From Monodelphis domestica (Eukaryota; Chordata; Mammalia; Didelphimorphia; Didelphidae): a stretch of DNA of 64,000 nt. Below, piece by piece: positions 22,313 through 32,995 of this stretch. The DNA is taken from positions 13,847,033-13,911,032 of the forward strand of contig NC_077235.1 in the NCBI RefSeq assembly GCF_027887165.1, in the 5' to 3' direction. The stretch's first letter is position 1. Each line of letters starts with the position of its first letter. The position numbers were made by a program, and so were the translations under genes. The notes below the pieces were generated by a model, which ran no database searches, was not told the origin of the DNA, and saw only the letters and a program-made list of their open reading frames with translations.

Positions 22313-22684
22313 AACAATATAAAAAATCAAACCAATGCTTGGCTGCACATCCTGAGTGCCAGATGAGTACTGTAGGGATTCATAAAAGACAGGGTCATGT
22401 ATGGGCGAGACCCCATTGATCTTCCAACCCACTTAAAATTAATTATCTTCATTAAAGCCATGGATTTAGAACTTTAAGGGACCCTTAGAGGCAAGAATGG
22501 GTAGATAAACTGGCTCTCCAAAACAAGTATGCACTGCACACTTTTGAGTTTAATCTGTATTATTAACATTTTCTCCATAACTTTCTGAAGTGTAGACAAT
22601 TAATAAATCAAGCCCTGATATGCAATTTTTTGCTAAATTTCTAAGGTGTAAATGTTGTTAGGTTGATTAGTGGTTTCCACTCCT

Positions 22685-22838
22685 TTTGGGGGGTTTTCTT
22701 GAAAGATACGAGAGTAGTTTGCCATTTCCTAGTCACATGACTAGTCAGTTTTAGTAAGTATGGAAGCTGGATTTGAACTTCAGTCTTCCTGACTCTAGAC
22801 CCACCATATATCCACATAGCCGCTTAGCTGCCCTTATG
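22685..22838 (-). mobile_element. SINE (type 1) with an internal deletion
   Basis: 'gggggttttcttgaaagata', 'gagagtagtttgccatttcc', then directly 'tagtcacatgactagtcag', 'gctggatttgaacttcagtc', 'ttcctgactctagaccca' and 'ccgcttagctgccc'. The middle part of the element is shortened. Confidence 0.82.
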
Positions 22839-23099
22839 TGTAAATTTAACAGTCTGCACAGCCACTCTTAGTCCAGTTTGAGTGGTTCTAGCACAGAAGT
22901 CGTCTAGTTTAACTAGATTTTCAGAACAGAAAACTGAAGCTCACCCAGGTGTAAGTGCCAGGACCCAGGTGTTCTGAGCAGATTTATTTATAAGAAAGGT
23001 AATTATGATTTTCGATGAAGAATGAATTTGAAGATGCTATCCAATTATAGGGTTCAAGTTGAATAAGAGAAGGTCTAGAAGCCATCTTGCACTGTTCCT

Positions 23100-23376
23100 T
23101 AAAATATTATTTCATTTTTATTATGAACATAATCATCAAGAAAAAATAAGCAATTCATTATACAAAGAAAAACAAGAAAGAGGATTGTATAAGAACATAA
23201 GCTTTTGTTACATACTTTAAAAAAGGATATATGCACATACATTCTACAATTTTATAAGGTAGCAACATTATTTTATTTATATTTCTTTTTTGCTTTTTAA
23301 TTTTTATTTATTTAATTTATTTTTATTCTTCCTTTTTTTGTTTTTTTCTGTGCGTTTTATCTTTTATTTATTTTTA
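23100..23376. other. AT-rich low-complexity DNA (possible LINE 3' end)
   Basis: A run of A- and T-rich words with many TTTAT units. It may be the T-rich edge of the minus-strand L1 3' end whose recognisable part lies at 23590-23790, with a SINE inserted between. Not certain. Confidence 0.4.
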
Positions 23377-23377
23377 T

Positions 23378-23587
23378 TTTAAAACCATTTATTTTAAACC
23401 GTAAACTTCCATCTTAGAATTAATGCTGTATATTTGGTTCCAAGAAGAAAGGCTAAAAGGCCTAGGCAATGAGAGTTAAGTGACTTGCCCAGGGCTACAA
23501 AGCTAAGAAGAGTGTGAAGCCAAATTTGAACCCAGAACCTCCATCTCTGGGCATGGTTCTCAATCCACTGGGTCATCTAGCTGCCCC
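23378..23587 (-). mobile_element. Marsupial tRNA-derived SINE (type 2)
   Basis: Antisense order of the second marsupial SINE type: 'ttttaaaccgtaaacttcca', 'tcttagaattaatgctgtat', 'ttggttccaagaagaaagg', 'taaaaggcctaggcaatgag', 'agttaagtgacttgcccagg', 'tttgaacccagaacctccat' and 'ccactgggtcatctagctgc'. The minus-strand frame at 23394-23576 lies entirely within it. Confidence 0.93.
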
Positions 23588-23589
23588 TT

Positions 23590-23790
23590 GTGCATTTTAA
23601 ATATATGTTTCATTTGCTATTTTGAATGTATCTTTCACTACCTAACTCCCCTTCCCACTAGATAAATAGAAACCCTTCCTAATATATATGCATATAGCAA
23701 AACAAATTCACACCTTGGCAGTATCTTAAGAATGTATGTCTTCTTCTTTGTCTCTAGTCCTTGGCTTCTCTGCTAAGATAACAAACTTGA
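23590..23790 (-). mobile_element. L1-type 3' UTR fragment
   Basis: 'ctccccttcccactagataa', 'aaacccttcctaatatatat', 'gcatatagcaaaacaaattc' and 'acaccttggcagtatcttaa' match the block at 44950-45090 ('caagcaaaacaaattctcac', 'attggtcacatccaaaaatg'). They resemble the antisense of the marsupial L1 3' UTR. Confidence 0.6.
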
Positions 23791-24207
23791 TCAGCATCAT
23801 TATCAGTCATCTAGGGCTGTGATTCCAGCTTTCCCTTGACCAAATGCTTGGGGGTAGCTGGCACTCGGGTCTTCAGTACAGAGGCTACTCTTGAAGGTAC
23901 CCAAAGAGCTCAAGAAGATCTTGAGCTCACCTTTCTTCGGAGCTTTTTGGCTCACAGAAACAAGTTCCAGTAATGATCTTCTTAGATCCTCATCTCCACT
24001 CTGTACAAGCATTCTTCTCCCTATTTTATAGATAGGAAGAATGAGGAATCGTGACCTGTTCACATATCACAGAATTAATAAGAACTAGAGTTTGGTGAAC
24101 AAAAGTTAGTAGAGCAATATGGAATGTTATCTAGTCAGAGACAGGAGATTTGGACGCTCATTCTAGCTTTGTGAATAAGTATCTGTATGCCTTTTGACTC
24201 TGAGGAT

Positions 24208-24380
24208 TATAGACTTGAAGTTAGGAGGGAAGTTAGAGTTTCTCTACTCCAACCCTCTAATTTTAACTGAGTCATGGGGAGGGACTTTACCAAGGTCACA
24301 TTGTTAGTACATGGAAGAGGTAGGATTAGAACCCAGGTTATTTTAGTCCAAAGCCTCTCCACTGTATCATATTACCACTA
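24208..24380 (-). mobile_element. Old interspersed repeat, MIR/CR1-like mosaic
   Basis: 'atagacttgaagttaggagg', 'ctccaaccctctaattttaa', 'ctttaccaaggtcacattgt' and 'agaacccaggttattttagt', then 'cctctccactgtatcatatt'. The second half is the antisense MIR head. Confidence 0.6.
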
Positions 24381-24589
24381 AGAGAAATCAAAAGATATCC
24401 TTTAACTTTTATTTTTTCCTTAAAGCATTTTAAAATGTGTTTATTCTGACTTTAACAAACACCGAATAAAATGAACATTTCCATGTACATAATAGAGCAG
24501 AAAAAGAGAATTGTATGTGAAACTGCAGATGGCTCATTTAATTTCTGCAGTCCTCAAGATTTCTACTCTAAAACTTGAGAAGATGGCCT

Positions 24590-24772
24590 ACATGAAATCA
24601 TGGATCTAGAGCCAGAGGACCTGGATTCATACCTTCTCTTGGGCATTTCCTGTCCCCATGGTCTTGGGCAAATCACTTAGCTTTTCTAGGCCTCAGACTT
24701 TGTCTATAAAATGAGAGGCTTGAACTAGATGATCTCGAAGACTTCTTTCAAATCTAACATTTTGTGGTTCCT
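24590..24772 (+). mobile_element. MIR-like SINE
   Basis: 'gatctagagccagaggacct', 'gtcttgggcaaatcacttag', 'tctaggcctcagactttgtc', 'ataaaatgagaggcttgaac' and 'tagatgatctcgaagacttc' follow the marsupial MIR-like order with a 'ggactagatgacctctaaggtccc' tail. Confidence 0.8.
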
Positions 24773-24794
24773 TGGACTGTGTGGATTTTGATTG

Positions 24795-25810
24795 GGTAGA
24801 AAGTTCTTCATAGAGGAGATCTCTCTTGAGCCTGAAAATATGAAAAGAATTTGGAAAGTGGGAATGGAGGGAGGGTATGGCATGCCAGGAAGGACAGGGT
24901 TTGTTGGTGAATATGGAGGACATCCTAAAGAAACTCATTGAGGTGGAAATGGAGTATATGAGGGAAAGCATGAATAAAACTCTCTCCTTAGAGCAGGGGT
25001 CTCCAAACTACAGCCTGCAGGCCACATGCAGCACCCTGAGGCCATGTATCCGGCCCCACCTCACTTCCAGAAGGGGCACCTCTTTCGTTGGTGGTCAGTG
25101 AGAGGAGCACTGTATGTGGTGGCGCTGCAAAGCATGGCATCACTCACGTACAGTACTACTTCCGGTGACATAATCCTTCCATGGCGCCTTGTTCTGAGAG
25201 TAACTGAATGAGGCACTGTGCAAAGGATTATGTGGCTGCACAATGGAAGGTGTCAGCCTGGTGAGCTGTGATCTAGGGTAGGGGATTCCGCACTGTGTAG
25301 ACTGCTACCCGGTATAGTGGTGGCGGTGATGGGCCTATGCAAGGTGTGACAGGCCCATCCCAGCCAGGGCTGCAGCCTCTGCTATCCCAGACAGCGCTAT
25401 ACACATTTGTTCATAGTTTTTTTTTATAGTCCGTCCCTCCAGTGGTCTGAGGGACAGTGAACTGGCCCCCTGTGTAAAAAGTTTGGGGACTTAGGCTTAA
25501 AAGATTTGTGTTGGAATGTTGTCACATAGATAGGAGCCAGACTGTTATAAGTTTGAGTGCCAGGATAAGGATTTTGGGATTCCTGATTCCTGGGTTTTAT
25601 CCTTTGGTGCATTTGAGAGCCTTTTGAACATGGGTGTGCTGGCATGATGGAATGAAAATACAGGAAAATTACTTTGGTCGTACTATGCTTGCTTGGTGGG
25701 AGAAGATATTGGAGATAGAGAAACCAGTTGGGTTCTTACAAAGTTCAGGCATGGGGAGATTGGGACCTGGACTAAGACATCCCAAAGAGAAGGGAGATTC
25801 AATAGAATTT
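24795..25810 (-). mobile_element. L2-like LINE copy interrupted by a hAT element
   Basis: The left part has 'gggaatggagggagggtatg', 'gcatgccaggaaggacaggg' and 'gtggaaatggagtatatgag'. After the hAT insertion (24994-25495) it resumes with 'ataggagccagactgttata', 'gtgccaggataaggattttg' and 'gttttatcctttggtgcatt'. This is collinear with the L2 copy at 17190-18090. Confidence 0.55.
24994..25495. mobile_element. Non-autonomous hAT transposon, about 0.5 kb
   Basis: The left end CAGGGGTCTCCAAACT and the complement of the right end (beginning near 25495, containing GTCCCCAAACTT) form imperfect inverted repeats. The internal 'gcaggccacatgcagcaccc' and 'gaactggccccctgtgtaaa' are typical of this hAT group. 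The flanks 'ccttagag' and 'cttaaaag' may be a degraded 8-bp target duplication. CpG-containing words ('atccggcc', 'acttccgg', 'ggcgctg') stand out against AT-rich flanks. Open frames inside are short and do not encode a transposase. Confidence 0.75.
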
Positions 25811-26555
25811 CACTAATGGGAGAATGAGGGATAAAGAAAGAGGGAAAAGCCAAAGAAAACCAAGAATGGTGGTTAGCTGATAGGAAAGTGCTAACACAAA
25901 TATAAGTCAATATGGTAGGAAGAGGAGAAAGTTTGTTTTTTTTTCAAGGAAGAAAAGGCTGTAAGAAGGCACTGAAGCCTGAGGATGAAGTCCAGTAAAG
26001 CCCTCGAAATTAGGAAAAAGGAAAAGAAAGAGAAACCAGCTGCAGTCTCTGTGCCATAGCAAAAATGCGGAGGCAGGGGAGTAGACTCAAAACTGAACTT
26101 GCTCTTTACAGTTTGCTGATTCCCAGAGTAGTCTATTACACCGCCCAAGTATAATTATTATTATATGGCTGAGTAAACTCAATACCTTCAAGATGTTTAA
26201 AATTCTCAGGTCATCCTCAGTGATGCATAGCCACACCATTTGTCAATATCTATTACACTGCAGCCTGCCTTAAGAGACCATTCAAAAGAGCAGAAAAAAG
26301 TCATGTCTCAGAGAGGTGATTTGTTACCTAAAGGTCAAATGAAAGGGATTGGGGATGTGGGGAATACTTAGAAATAAGGCAGATGGTGTCCTGGGCAATG
26401 CAGAGATACAACTCTTTTCAATCAGTGACCTGAGTCCCGGTATTGATTAGGTAATAACATCATTCAGATTTTTTAAATGGACAGTTTGTATGTTAGAGGA
26501 CCAATCAATATAGTAACCGTGTTCTTCCTTGGATCCAATCTAGCCAATCTAGTTT
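25811..26555. other. Unique non-coding sequence
   Basis: No gene recognised. The minus-strand 85-codon frame at 25891-26148 is Phe/Ser-rich with no domain. Confidence 0.5.
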
Positions 26556-26559
26556 TCTT

Positions 26560-26755
26560 GTGGGTATAGCTGGGCAAATTCCTGGATTGGGAGTCAGAAG
26601 ACTCAGATTCACATCCTTCCTCTTCTCTCGCTGACCTTAAGCAAGTTGCTTACCATTTGGGGTTTCACTTTCTGCACTTGTAGAGCAAGTGTGGGGAGAT
26701 TTGAATTAGGTGACTTCTAAGACCCCTTCCAAGCCATAACTTTTGATCTTGTGAC
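26560..26755 (+). mobile_element. MIR-like SINE
   Basis: 'attgggagtcagaagactca', 'gattcacatccttcctcttc', 'gctgaccttaagcaagttgc' and 'aattaggtgacttctaagac', then 'cccttccaagc', in MIR-like order. Confidence 0.78.
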
Positions 26756-27790
26756 TTAAAACCTAGAAGATCCTTTCCAAGTAAAGGAAATTCCTGTATG
26801 GACTCACATAGAGTCCGAATTTTCTTGCTTCCCCCACAGAGAGAGTATTAAGCTTAACTGCCCCTGTTTCCTTATATCTGTTATAGGCTTTTAGGAGATA
26901 AAGACAACTTTATTAAATTGTCAAACAGTTATTTCCTATTCATCACTGATTTGTATTATTTCTTCTCCTCACAAGACCATATTTGATGGCGAATTCTTTA
27001 GTCCCATCAGGTTCCAGATGTTTCTGTCAGAAATCATCTTCTCAGAGAGGTGATATAATTCCACAAGAATCTTCTGTTAGACAGCTGGCACCAAGTCAAG
27101 AACTTTCAACCTCTTTTCCTTACATTCATGAAGTTACCAATAAGACTGGAGATGTCTGTTTCTCAGGATGGCTGTTTGGTGACTTGGCCTTAGATAAAGA
27201 ACCATCAAAAAGAAGGGGCAGCCAGGGACTTAAGTGTAGTCTCCGCCTCACGTAGATAGGCCCATGTTCTTTTTGCTGTATGTTCAGATTAAAGCTATCA
27301 TCATTCCTAGGGTAGGGAGGAGAGAGTCCAAAGGGGAGCTGTCACTAAATCTTTCCTGGGAGAGGATGGCCTGAAGAAGCGTGGAGGACAGAGCTCTTTT
27401 ACTACTCTTATACGCTACTGGAAGTGAGAAAGAATGATTTCCCCTAAGAATCTGGCCCTGTAAGGTTTAATCACCCATCCTCTTTGACACATAATGATTT
27501 GCCATATCCCCCTGGCAAACTGAAGCACCTGTTTCTCAGCTAAAAGTCATGAGTATGTCCATCCCCACGGTGCTAGAGCTCAGGAATCAGAAGATAGATC
27601 CTGCTAGAGTCCAATCATCTGTTTCTTCCTGTTTTGTATTTTTTTATGGATACTGTGGGGGTAGATAATAGCCAGTGCATCAGATATATAAAATTTAGAA
27701 CGATCTCAAGGAGAAATTGGGATCCCACAGAGGTGATCGTGTGATGGATCTGTGACTGAAAGCAATAACCTCCGGGAGAAGGAAGATATC
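26756..27790. other. Unique non-coding sequence
   Basis: About 1 kb with no recognised repeat. The 90-codon frame 26983-27255 starts with a plausible ATG but has no domain, no coding-type neighbours and no flanking splice pair that I would trust. Confidence 0.45.
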
Positions 27791-27794
27791 ACAG

Positions 27795-27955
27795 CGTCAG
27801 AGACTTCAAGCTGGAAGGAAACTGAGTGGTGATCTAGTTCCACCCCCTCATTTGACAGTCAGGGAAACTGAGTCCCCAGGAAGACAAGTGACTTTCCTGA
27901 CGTAAGCTCATAAGTATTGGAGTCTATGATGGAAGTCAAGCCTTTCTCCCTGCTG
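27795..27955. mobile_element. Old interspersed repeat, CR1/MIR-like
   Basis: 'cagagacttcaagctggaag', 'gaaactgagtggtgatctag', 'ttccaccccctcatttgaca', 'gggaaactgagtccccagga' and 'gacaagtgactttcctgacg' fit the common '...ctggaagggacc...catctagtccaacccc...' repeat. Confidence 0.6.
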
Positions 27956-29650
27956 AAGGTTTTTAAAGGTTCAAGTTGTTTATATGAGGGTGCACTTCTT
28001 AAAATCCCAAATCCACTGCCTCCCTGCACATCCTTAGTGTTTGACAAAGACATATTGTGTTTCCTTTCATGGAATTGTTGATTGCATGGACACTTCAAGA
28101 TATTAGTTAGAAAACACTGGTCATGACAGCAAGTAAATCAGGCTAAACGATAGAGTTGTAAGCTTGCCTTTATCAATGGAGCTATAATGTCGATTGCACA
28201 GAGAAAAAGTAAATTAGACAAAAGCTGTGCTGTGCTGAGAAGAGATCAAGTACTTTAATAATACTTTGCAGATCTTTCAAAGAGCTTCTGACAAATAATA
28301 CGTCAAGCCCTGGAAGCGGTAGGAAGAAGAAAAATTAATACCTGCCAAATCAATGGCTGTCTTCTATCAGCAGAGCAGAATTAACAAAGACCATCCCACT
28401 CCCTAGCATGTCCAAGAAGGAGAAAGCCTTGGCTCATATTTTAATTAATACTCTCAGTGTATGTTATTAGCAAAACAGATAAAGGTCTACCAATTACCCT
28501 TAGAAATAAAGAAACCTCCCCCCTTAGTCTTTTTTTCCTTTCTAAAATGTCCCTAATGTTTGGATTCCTTTCAAAAACCAATTTCCAGCTTCAGAAAATC
28601 TGACACCCTGAAAGGCTCGAAATATTTTCTTTATCTGAAGAACAAAAGCCTTTTGAGGATTTAGGATAACTTTGAAAATGCTACTGGACAGTGCTCAAGG
28701 AAAGGGCTCAATTCTCAGGGAAGCTCAGAAGGAAGTGCATTGTTAAGTTGTAAGCAAACCTATCATATGTCCCATGATGGCTAGGCACAAAGAACAGCCA
28801 CGTGAATTAATCTTTTAATTTGCTCTGCCTTTATTGTGTGATGTGGCCAAATTCAGGCTTAACTGTGAATTCCATTGAGTTAATTTTTGCAAAAGCTCTA
28901 GCATTCACCGCCTATTGTATTTGATGTGAGGATGTGCTTGGAACCAAAATTTGCATATCTACCATCCTGGGGATGTTCTACCAAGTTGAGTCTTTGTAAA
29001 ACATCATAGAGGTCCATGAAAAGCAGAGGATTCTGCATCTTTCTGTCTCTCCACTGATTCGATTGGTTTAGTTAGCTCACTTATCATAGCTAGGGTTTTT
29101 CCCCCTCAACCTCAGTCCGCTCGCTTGAAAGAACCAAACACAGGGGAGAATCTGAACATTTTGGAGAACGGTGATGATGTAGGGAGTGGTGGTACTGTCA
29201 GGTAACTCAGCATGAAGAAGTTCACACACATAGTTTTTTAGGACCATAGCCCTGTTTCAGGACCACTGAAGTGTTGAAAAAGGAAAGCAGGCCAGTGGGA
29301 GGCATGTGTTCAATGGCGGATGTACTTTTGGCGACTTTGGAGAGCCACATGAATATCTTGGGATTTCAGAGGCCAGAGAAGCAGTACTCAGAGCCAGGTT
29401 AGGGACTCCAGAAACCTTTTCTGTTTGGAGCAGACTGGAGAGGAGAGCTTTAGAGATAAGGAAATTGGTTGTCATTATAGTTTGGGTATAAGACTTAGAC
29501 ATTGAGTAAGCGAAAGTAAGTCAAGTGCTTGCTCTAAATATATTTTTATATGCAGTGCAAGAGATGTTATGGAAGAAGAATTGGTAGACTGGATGTTGGA
29601 AGAGAAATGATTCCAAGGTAATTCTTAGAGCCTAGGAACCTGGTAAATGA
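27956..29650. other. Unique non-coding sequence
   Basis: About 1.7 kb with no recognised gene or transposon. It includes AT-rich words with homeodomain-like cores ('taatctttta', 'ttaattaata') near 28440 and 28810 that could belong to a conserved non-coding element; only comparative data could tell. Confidence 0.45.
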
Positions 29651-29654
29651 ATGA

Positions 29655-29782
29655 AAACAAAAGCATTTATTAAGGAACGTGTGCCAATTACTGTACTAAA
29701 CTCTGTATATACATAGAAAAATTGAGATAATCCTTACTCTCAAGGAATTCATACTCCAAACAGATTAGACAACATATAAAGA
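29655..29782 (-). mobile_element. L2-like LINE 3' end
   Basis: 'caaaagcatttattaaggaa', 'cgtgtgccaattactgtact', 'acatagaaaaattgagataa' and 'cttactctcaaggaattcat' are the antisense L2 3' end. Confidence 0.7.
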
Positions 29783-29810
29783 AGATGGCAAGGCCCAGAA
29801 GTCCCAACAG

Positions 29811-29996
29811 TAGGGGCAGCTACGTGGCTCAGTAGATAGAACCATGCCTGGGTTCAAATCTGGCCTCGGGTACTTCCTAGCCATATAACCCTAGGCAAGT
29901 CATTTAACCCCAGTTGCCTAGCCTTTACTGCTCTTCTGACTTGGAATCAACATTTAGTATCCATTCTAAGACATAAGAAAAGGATTTTTAAAATAT
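29811..29996 (+). mobile_element. Marsupial tRNA-derived SINE (type 2)
   Basis: 'ggggcagctacgtggctcag', 'tagatagaaccatgcctggg', 'ttcaaatctggcctcgggta', 'taaccccagttgcctagcct', 'cttctgacttggaatcaaca' and 'ccattctaagacataag' are complete and in order. Confidence 0.95.
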
Positions 29997-30057
29997 CCCA
30001 AGAATTGGCAGGGGAAAGAGAGGGGAGCAAACATGTCAAGACCCAGAGGCACTTTCC

Positions 30058-30105
30058 ATTGTTCAGTTATTTCTGTCATGCTTGACTCTTCATGACCCCA
30101 GAGGC
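30058..30105 (-). mobile_element. SINE tail fragment (type 1)
   Basis: 'attgttcagttatttctgtc' and 'atgcttgactcttcatgacc' are the antisense of the 3'-terminal segment of the type-1 SINE. The rest is absent. Confidence 0.75.
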
Positions 30106-30535
30106 ACTTGGGTTACTTAAATAACTAAACTGACAGTTCCAGGAGACTACTGATGATAAAGGCTTGAGGAGGGCTGACTGTAAGGCCTGTTGCTCCTCTC
30201 TCTCATCCGAATATCTATGGCCCAAATCAATTACCACGAGGCTGGTAATAAGCCTTTCCAAACTTGCCTAGGCTTCTCGACAAATGACAGGCCTGTATGT
30301 GGAGTCCATTTATAGACCCCCTATTTTCAGACCTTCCATCTTGGAAGGTTCCCTGCCTTCCAGAACCGCATATCAAATTCCACAACATGCTGAGGGATCC
30401 AAGTGGGATTTTAATGGATACTAGTGCCATCTACTATCCAAGAAGTGTTCTAAACTACAGCACTGTGGTTTTCTACTGTTTCACTTTATTGATAGCTAGT
30501 AGAAGAAAATAATGGAAAATAACAAAGAGCATTCA
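30106..30535. other. Unique non-coding sequence
   Basis: No gene or repeat recognised before the 58-bp module. Confidence 0.45.
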
Positions 30536-30537
30536 TT

Positions 30538-30595
30538 CATTCACCAGCAACAAGGACTAAAGTGTATTGTTATTAGAAAACCCTCGAAGGTACTC
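30538..30595 (+). repeat. 58-bp module, copy 1
   Basis: Matches 34791-34848 at 55 of 58 positions without gaps. Sequence on either side is unrelated. Family unknown. Confidence 0.9.
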
Positions 30596-31070
30596 CAAAT
30601 GTCATGAGTCCCAGGCCACTTATGTAGTTAATTCAAGCAACATGACTCTCATTTTGCTAACCCATCACTCTCTATGACAAAAAATCATTGGAACAAAAGT
30701 CTGTCTTCCCAGGCAATGGAATAAACAAGTCACAGAAGCACATAGAGTTTGAGCCAGTTTTCTGTCTGCAAAAGCATGAAATGAAATTAAAGAAATGAAT
30801 AAATAGAAAAAAGATAGCTTCTTGATCTAGCTGTCTTTCTAGAAAAATAACTTGTTGTCCATCTTTAGAAAGAGGTGCCTCTTTTATAATCCATGGATTG
30901 AAAGATTGTAAATTGAGCCCATTTTCCCCTAGCCTTGCTTCTTTTTAGCATCCACAGAGTGGAAGCTTCATTCTTATCTCCCCTTGGGCAACAGGCCCTC
31001 CTGGTGTGGAATAAAGAGGTGAGTGAATCTACATAGGAATGGTAGGCCTGATTTTGGAGAAGTTCTTTTG
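30596..31070. other. Unique non-coding sequence
   Basis: No gene or repeat recognised. Confidence 0.5.
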
Positions 31071-31077
31071 AAATGTC

Positions 31078-31265
31078 ATAGGATCTTCCATTTAGAGCTG
31101 GAAAACCATCAAGTCATCCAACTGTGTTTTCAGGATGGAGAAACTGAGACACAGAGAGGTTTGGTGACTTCGTTGGCTTGAAACAGTTAGTAACTATGAG
31201 GCAGGAACTGAACTCAGGTTTTCCCAAACCCAAGTCCAATGCCTTTTGGATGAAGCTAGAAGCAT
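31078..31265 (-). mobile_element. Old interspersed repeat, MIR/CR1-like mosaic
   Basis: 'tttagagctggaaaaccatc', 'aagtcatccaactgtgtttt', 'agaaactgagacacagagag', 'gtttggtgacttcgttggct' and 'ggaactgaactcaggttttc' form the antisense of a MIR-like SINE joined to the '...ctggaag...' block. Confidence 0.65.
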
Positions 31266-31311
31266 GTCATTTGTACTTCATAATAGCTCTGTGAGGTTCA
31301 TGCTGTTATTA

Positions 31312-31372
31312 AACCCAGGATATAGTACTGTGCCTAGCACACAGAAGGCACTCAGTAAATGCTCGGCAATTA
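31312..31372 (+). mobile_element. L2/MIR 3'-terminal relic
   Basis: 'agtactgtgcctagcacaca' and 'gaaggcactcagtaaatgct' are the sense 3' terminus shared by L2 and MIR. Confidence 0.75.
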
Positions 31373-31591
31373 ACTATTTCTCTTTCATTGATGAGGAAAC
31401 AGGCAGTCGGAGGTGAAGTTTCCGATTCAATATTCAGCCCTCTCTGCTCTATATCACTCCCTCCTAAAAGTCTCTCACCTAAAAACATAACTAGAGGCAA
31501 TATACGGAGGAGGGGGAGCTGAAGCCTGGGCATGCCCACAGGAAGCAACTCATTCAATTCAACAAACATTCATCCTCTACTTTGTGAAAAG

Positions 31592-31840
31592 AGGGCAGCT
31601 AGGTGTTGATATGGTGGATAGACCACCAGGCCTGGAGTCCCGAAGCCTCATCTTGCTGAGTTCAGATTCAGCTTCAGACACTAGCTCTGTGACCCTAGGT
31701 AAGCCACTTAACCCTGTTTGTTTCTGTTTTGTCATCTGTGAAATGAGCTGGAGAAGAAAATGATAAAGTGGTTTATTATATTTGCCAAGAAAACTCCAAA
31801 ACAGGGTCAGAAAGCCGGACGTAAGACCCCAAAGTAACAA
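31592..31840 (+). mobile_element. Marsupial tRNA-derived SINE (type 1), full length
   Basis: 'gagggcagctaggtgttgat', 'ggtggatagaccaccaggcc', 'tggagtcccgaagcctcatc', 'gtgaccctaggtaagccact', 'gaaatgagctggagaagaaa', 'gccaagaaaactccaaaaca' and 'gggtcagaaagccggacg'. Confidence 0.95.
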
Positions 31841-31859
31841 ATGTGAAAAGAACCAGAAT

Positions 31860-31893
31860 CATAGAGACAGAATAATAAGAAGAAGAAGAATCC
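31860..31893. repeat. Short AAT/AAG simple repeat
   Basis: 'aataataagaagaagaagaa', read directly. Confidence 0.8.
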
Positions 31894-31983
31894 CTTCCCT
31901 TAAGGTGCTTCCCTTTTGTCAGGAGTGGGGCAGAGTAATAACAGTACATGGGTGATTACCACTCACAGAGAAGTAAGTCATAG

Positions 31984-32180
31984 AGGGGCAGCTAGTGAGT
32001 CAGTGGATAGAGAGCCAGGCCTGGAGATATGGAGAGCCTGGATTCAAATCTGGCCTCAAATACTTCCTACCTATGTGATTGTGAGCAAGTCACTTAACTC
32101 CAGTTAGCTAGTCCTTACCCCTTTTCTGCCTTGGAACGGATAGTATCAATTCTAAGAGAGAAGGTAAAGGTTTTAAAAAA
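31984..32180 (+). mobile_element. Marsupial tRNA-derived SINE (type 2), full length
   Basis: 'gaggggcagctagtgagtca', 'gtggatagagagccaggcct', 'ttcaaatctggcctcaaata', 'cagttagctagtccttaccc', 'cttttctgccttggaacgga' and 'tctaagagagaaggtaaagg'. The A-rich end is at about 32172-32180. Confidence 0.96.
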
Positions 32181-32604
32181 TGATAGGGTCAAAGGAAATA
32201 TCAAGACAAAGGCCTCAAGGAATACTTGGGAAGGGAGGGCCCATTTTGCTAGGCTAACCAAGTAAAGCAACTTGGAGAAAATACCTCTCTGAAGGAAGAT
32301 CAGGCTTTAGAAAGGCAGATATGAGGAGGACTGCATGGGCAACTTCTCATAGGAATGTATGGAGTTTGGAGCCACCTTATTGAATTGGGGGAAGAGTGGC
32401 TCAGTTCAGTTAAGGCTATCCCACCAAGGCACGGTGAAGGGAGGACTTCAATGGTTACCTTGTTCAGTTGATCAGTCTCAAGCTACATAATTTAGTGTCC
32501 CGGTTTTTATCCGAGATATTTTTTGCTTCTAGTTATAGACCTCAGTTGTGCACGTTTCAAATGTCTGACGACCTGCCATTCCCAAATATAAACTCTGCCA
32601 ATAT
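32181..32604. other. Unique non-coding sequence
   Basis: No recognised repeat. The 73-codon frame starting at 32468 runs into the next SINE. Confidence 0.45.
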
Positions 32605-32605
32605 G

Positions 32606-32819
32606 TCATTCTTTGTTTTAAACCCTCACCTTCCATCTTGGAATCAATTGTATGTATTGGTTCCAAGGCAGAAGAGTGGTAAGGGCTAGGCAATGGGGGT
32701 CAAGTGACTTGCCCAGGGTCACCCAACTGGGAAGTGTCTGAGGTCAGATTTGAACCCAAGACCTCCCGTCTCTAGGCCTGGCTCTCAATCCACTGAGCTA
32801 CCCAGCTGCCCCCCCCCCC
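32606..32819 (-). mobile_element. Marsupial tRNA-derived SINE (type 2), well preserved
   Basis: 'gttttaaaccctcaccttcc', 'atcttggaatcaattgtatg', 'ggttccaaggcagaagagtg', 'gtaagggctaggcaatgggg', 'gtcaagtgacttgcccaggg', 'tttgaacccaagacctcccg' and 'ccactgagctacccagctgc'. It ends in an 11-C run (32809-32819). This is one of the least diverged SINEs here. Confidence 0.97.
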
Positions 32820-32854
32820 ACATCTCATTCTAACTAGTGTCTTCTTCAGTTATT

Positions 32855-32995
32855 TATAATAACCAAAGTGGAATGTGCTGTCTTCTCGGATAAGAGTGGT
32901 TATCTCCCATCACCAGAGCTGTTCAAGCAAAGACTAGATGTCTAGGTTGCCTCTGAGATCCCTTTTCATCCTTGAGATTCTGTGGGGTCACTCGT
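32855..32995 (+). mobile_element. CR1/L3-like LINE 3' end
   Basis: 'aaccaaagtggaatgtgctg', 'ccatcaccagagctgttcaa', 'gcaaagactagatgtctagg' and 'cctctgagatcccttttcat', then 'ccttgagattctgtgg', match the sense end of a CR1-like element. Confidence 0.75.

Noticed and set aside
31984..32180. tRNA gene (A-box/B-box-like words in SINE heads)
   Set aside because: The words belong to tRNA-derived SINEs. No cloverleaf with an anticodon stem is intact here or in the other SINE copies.
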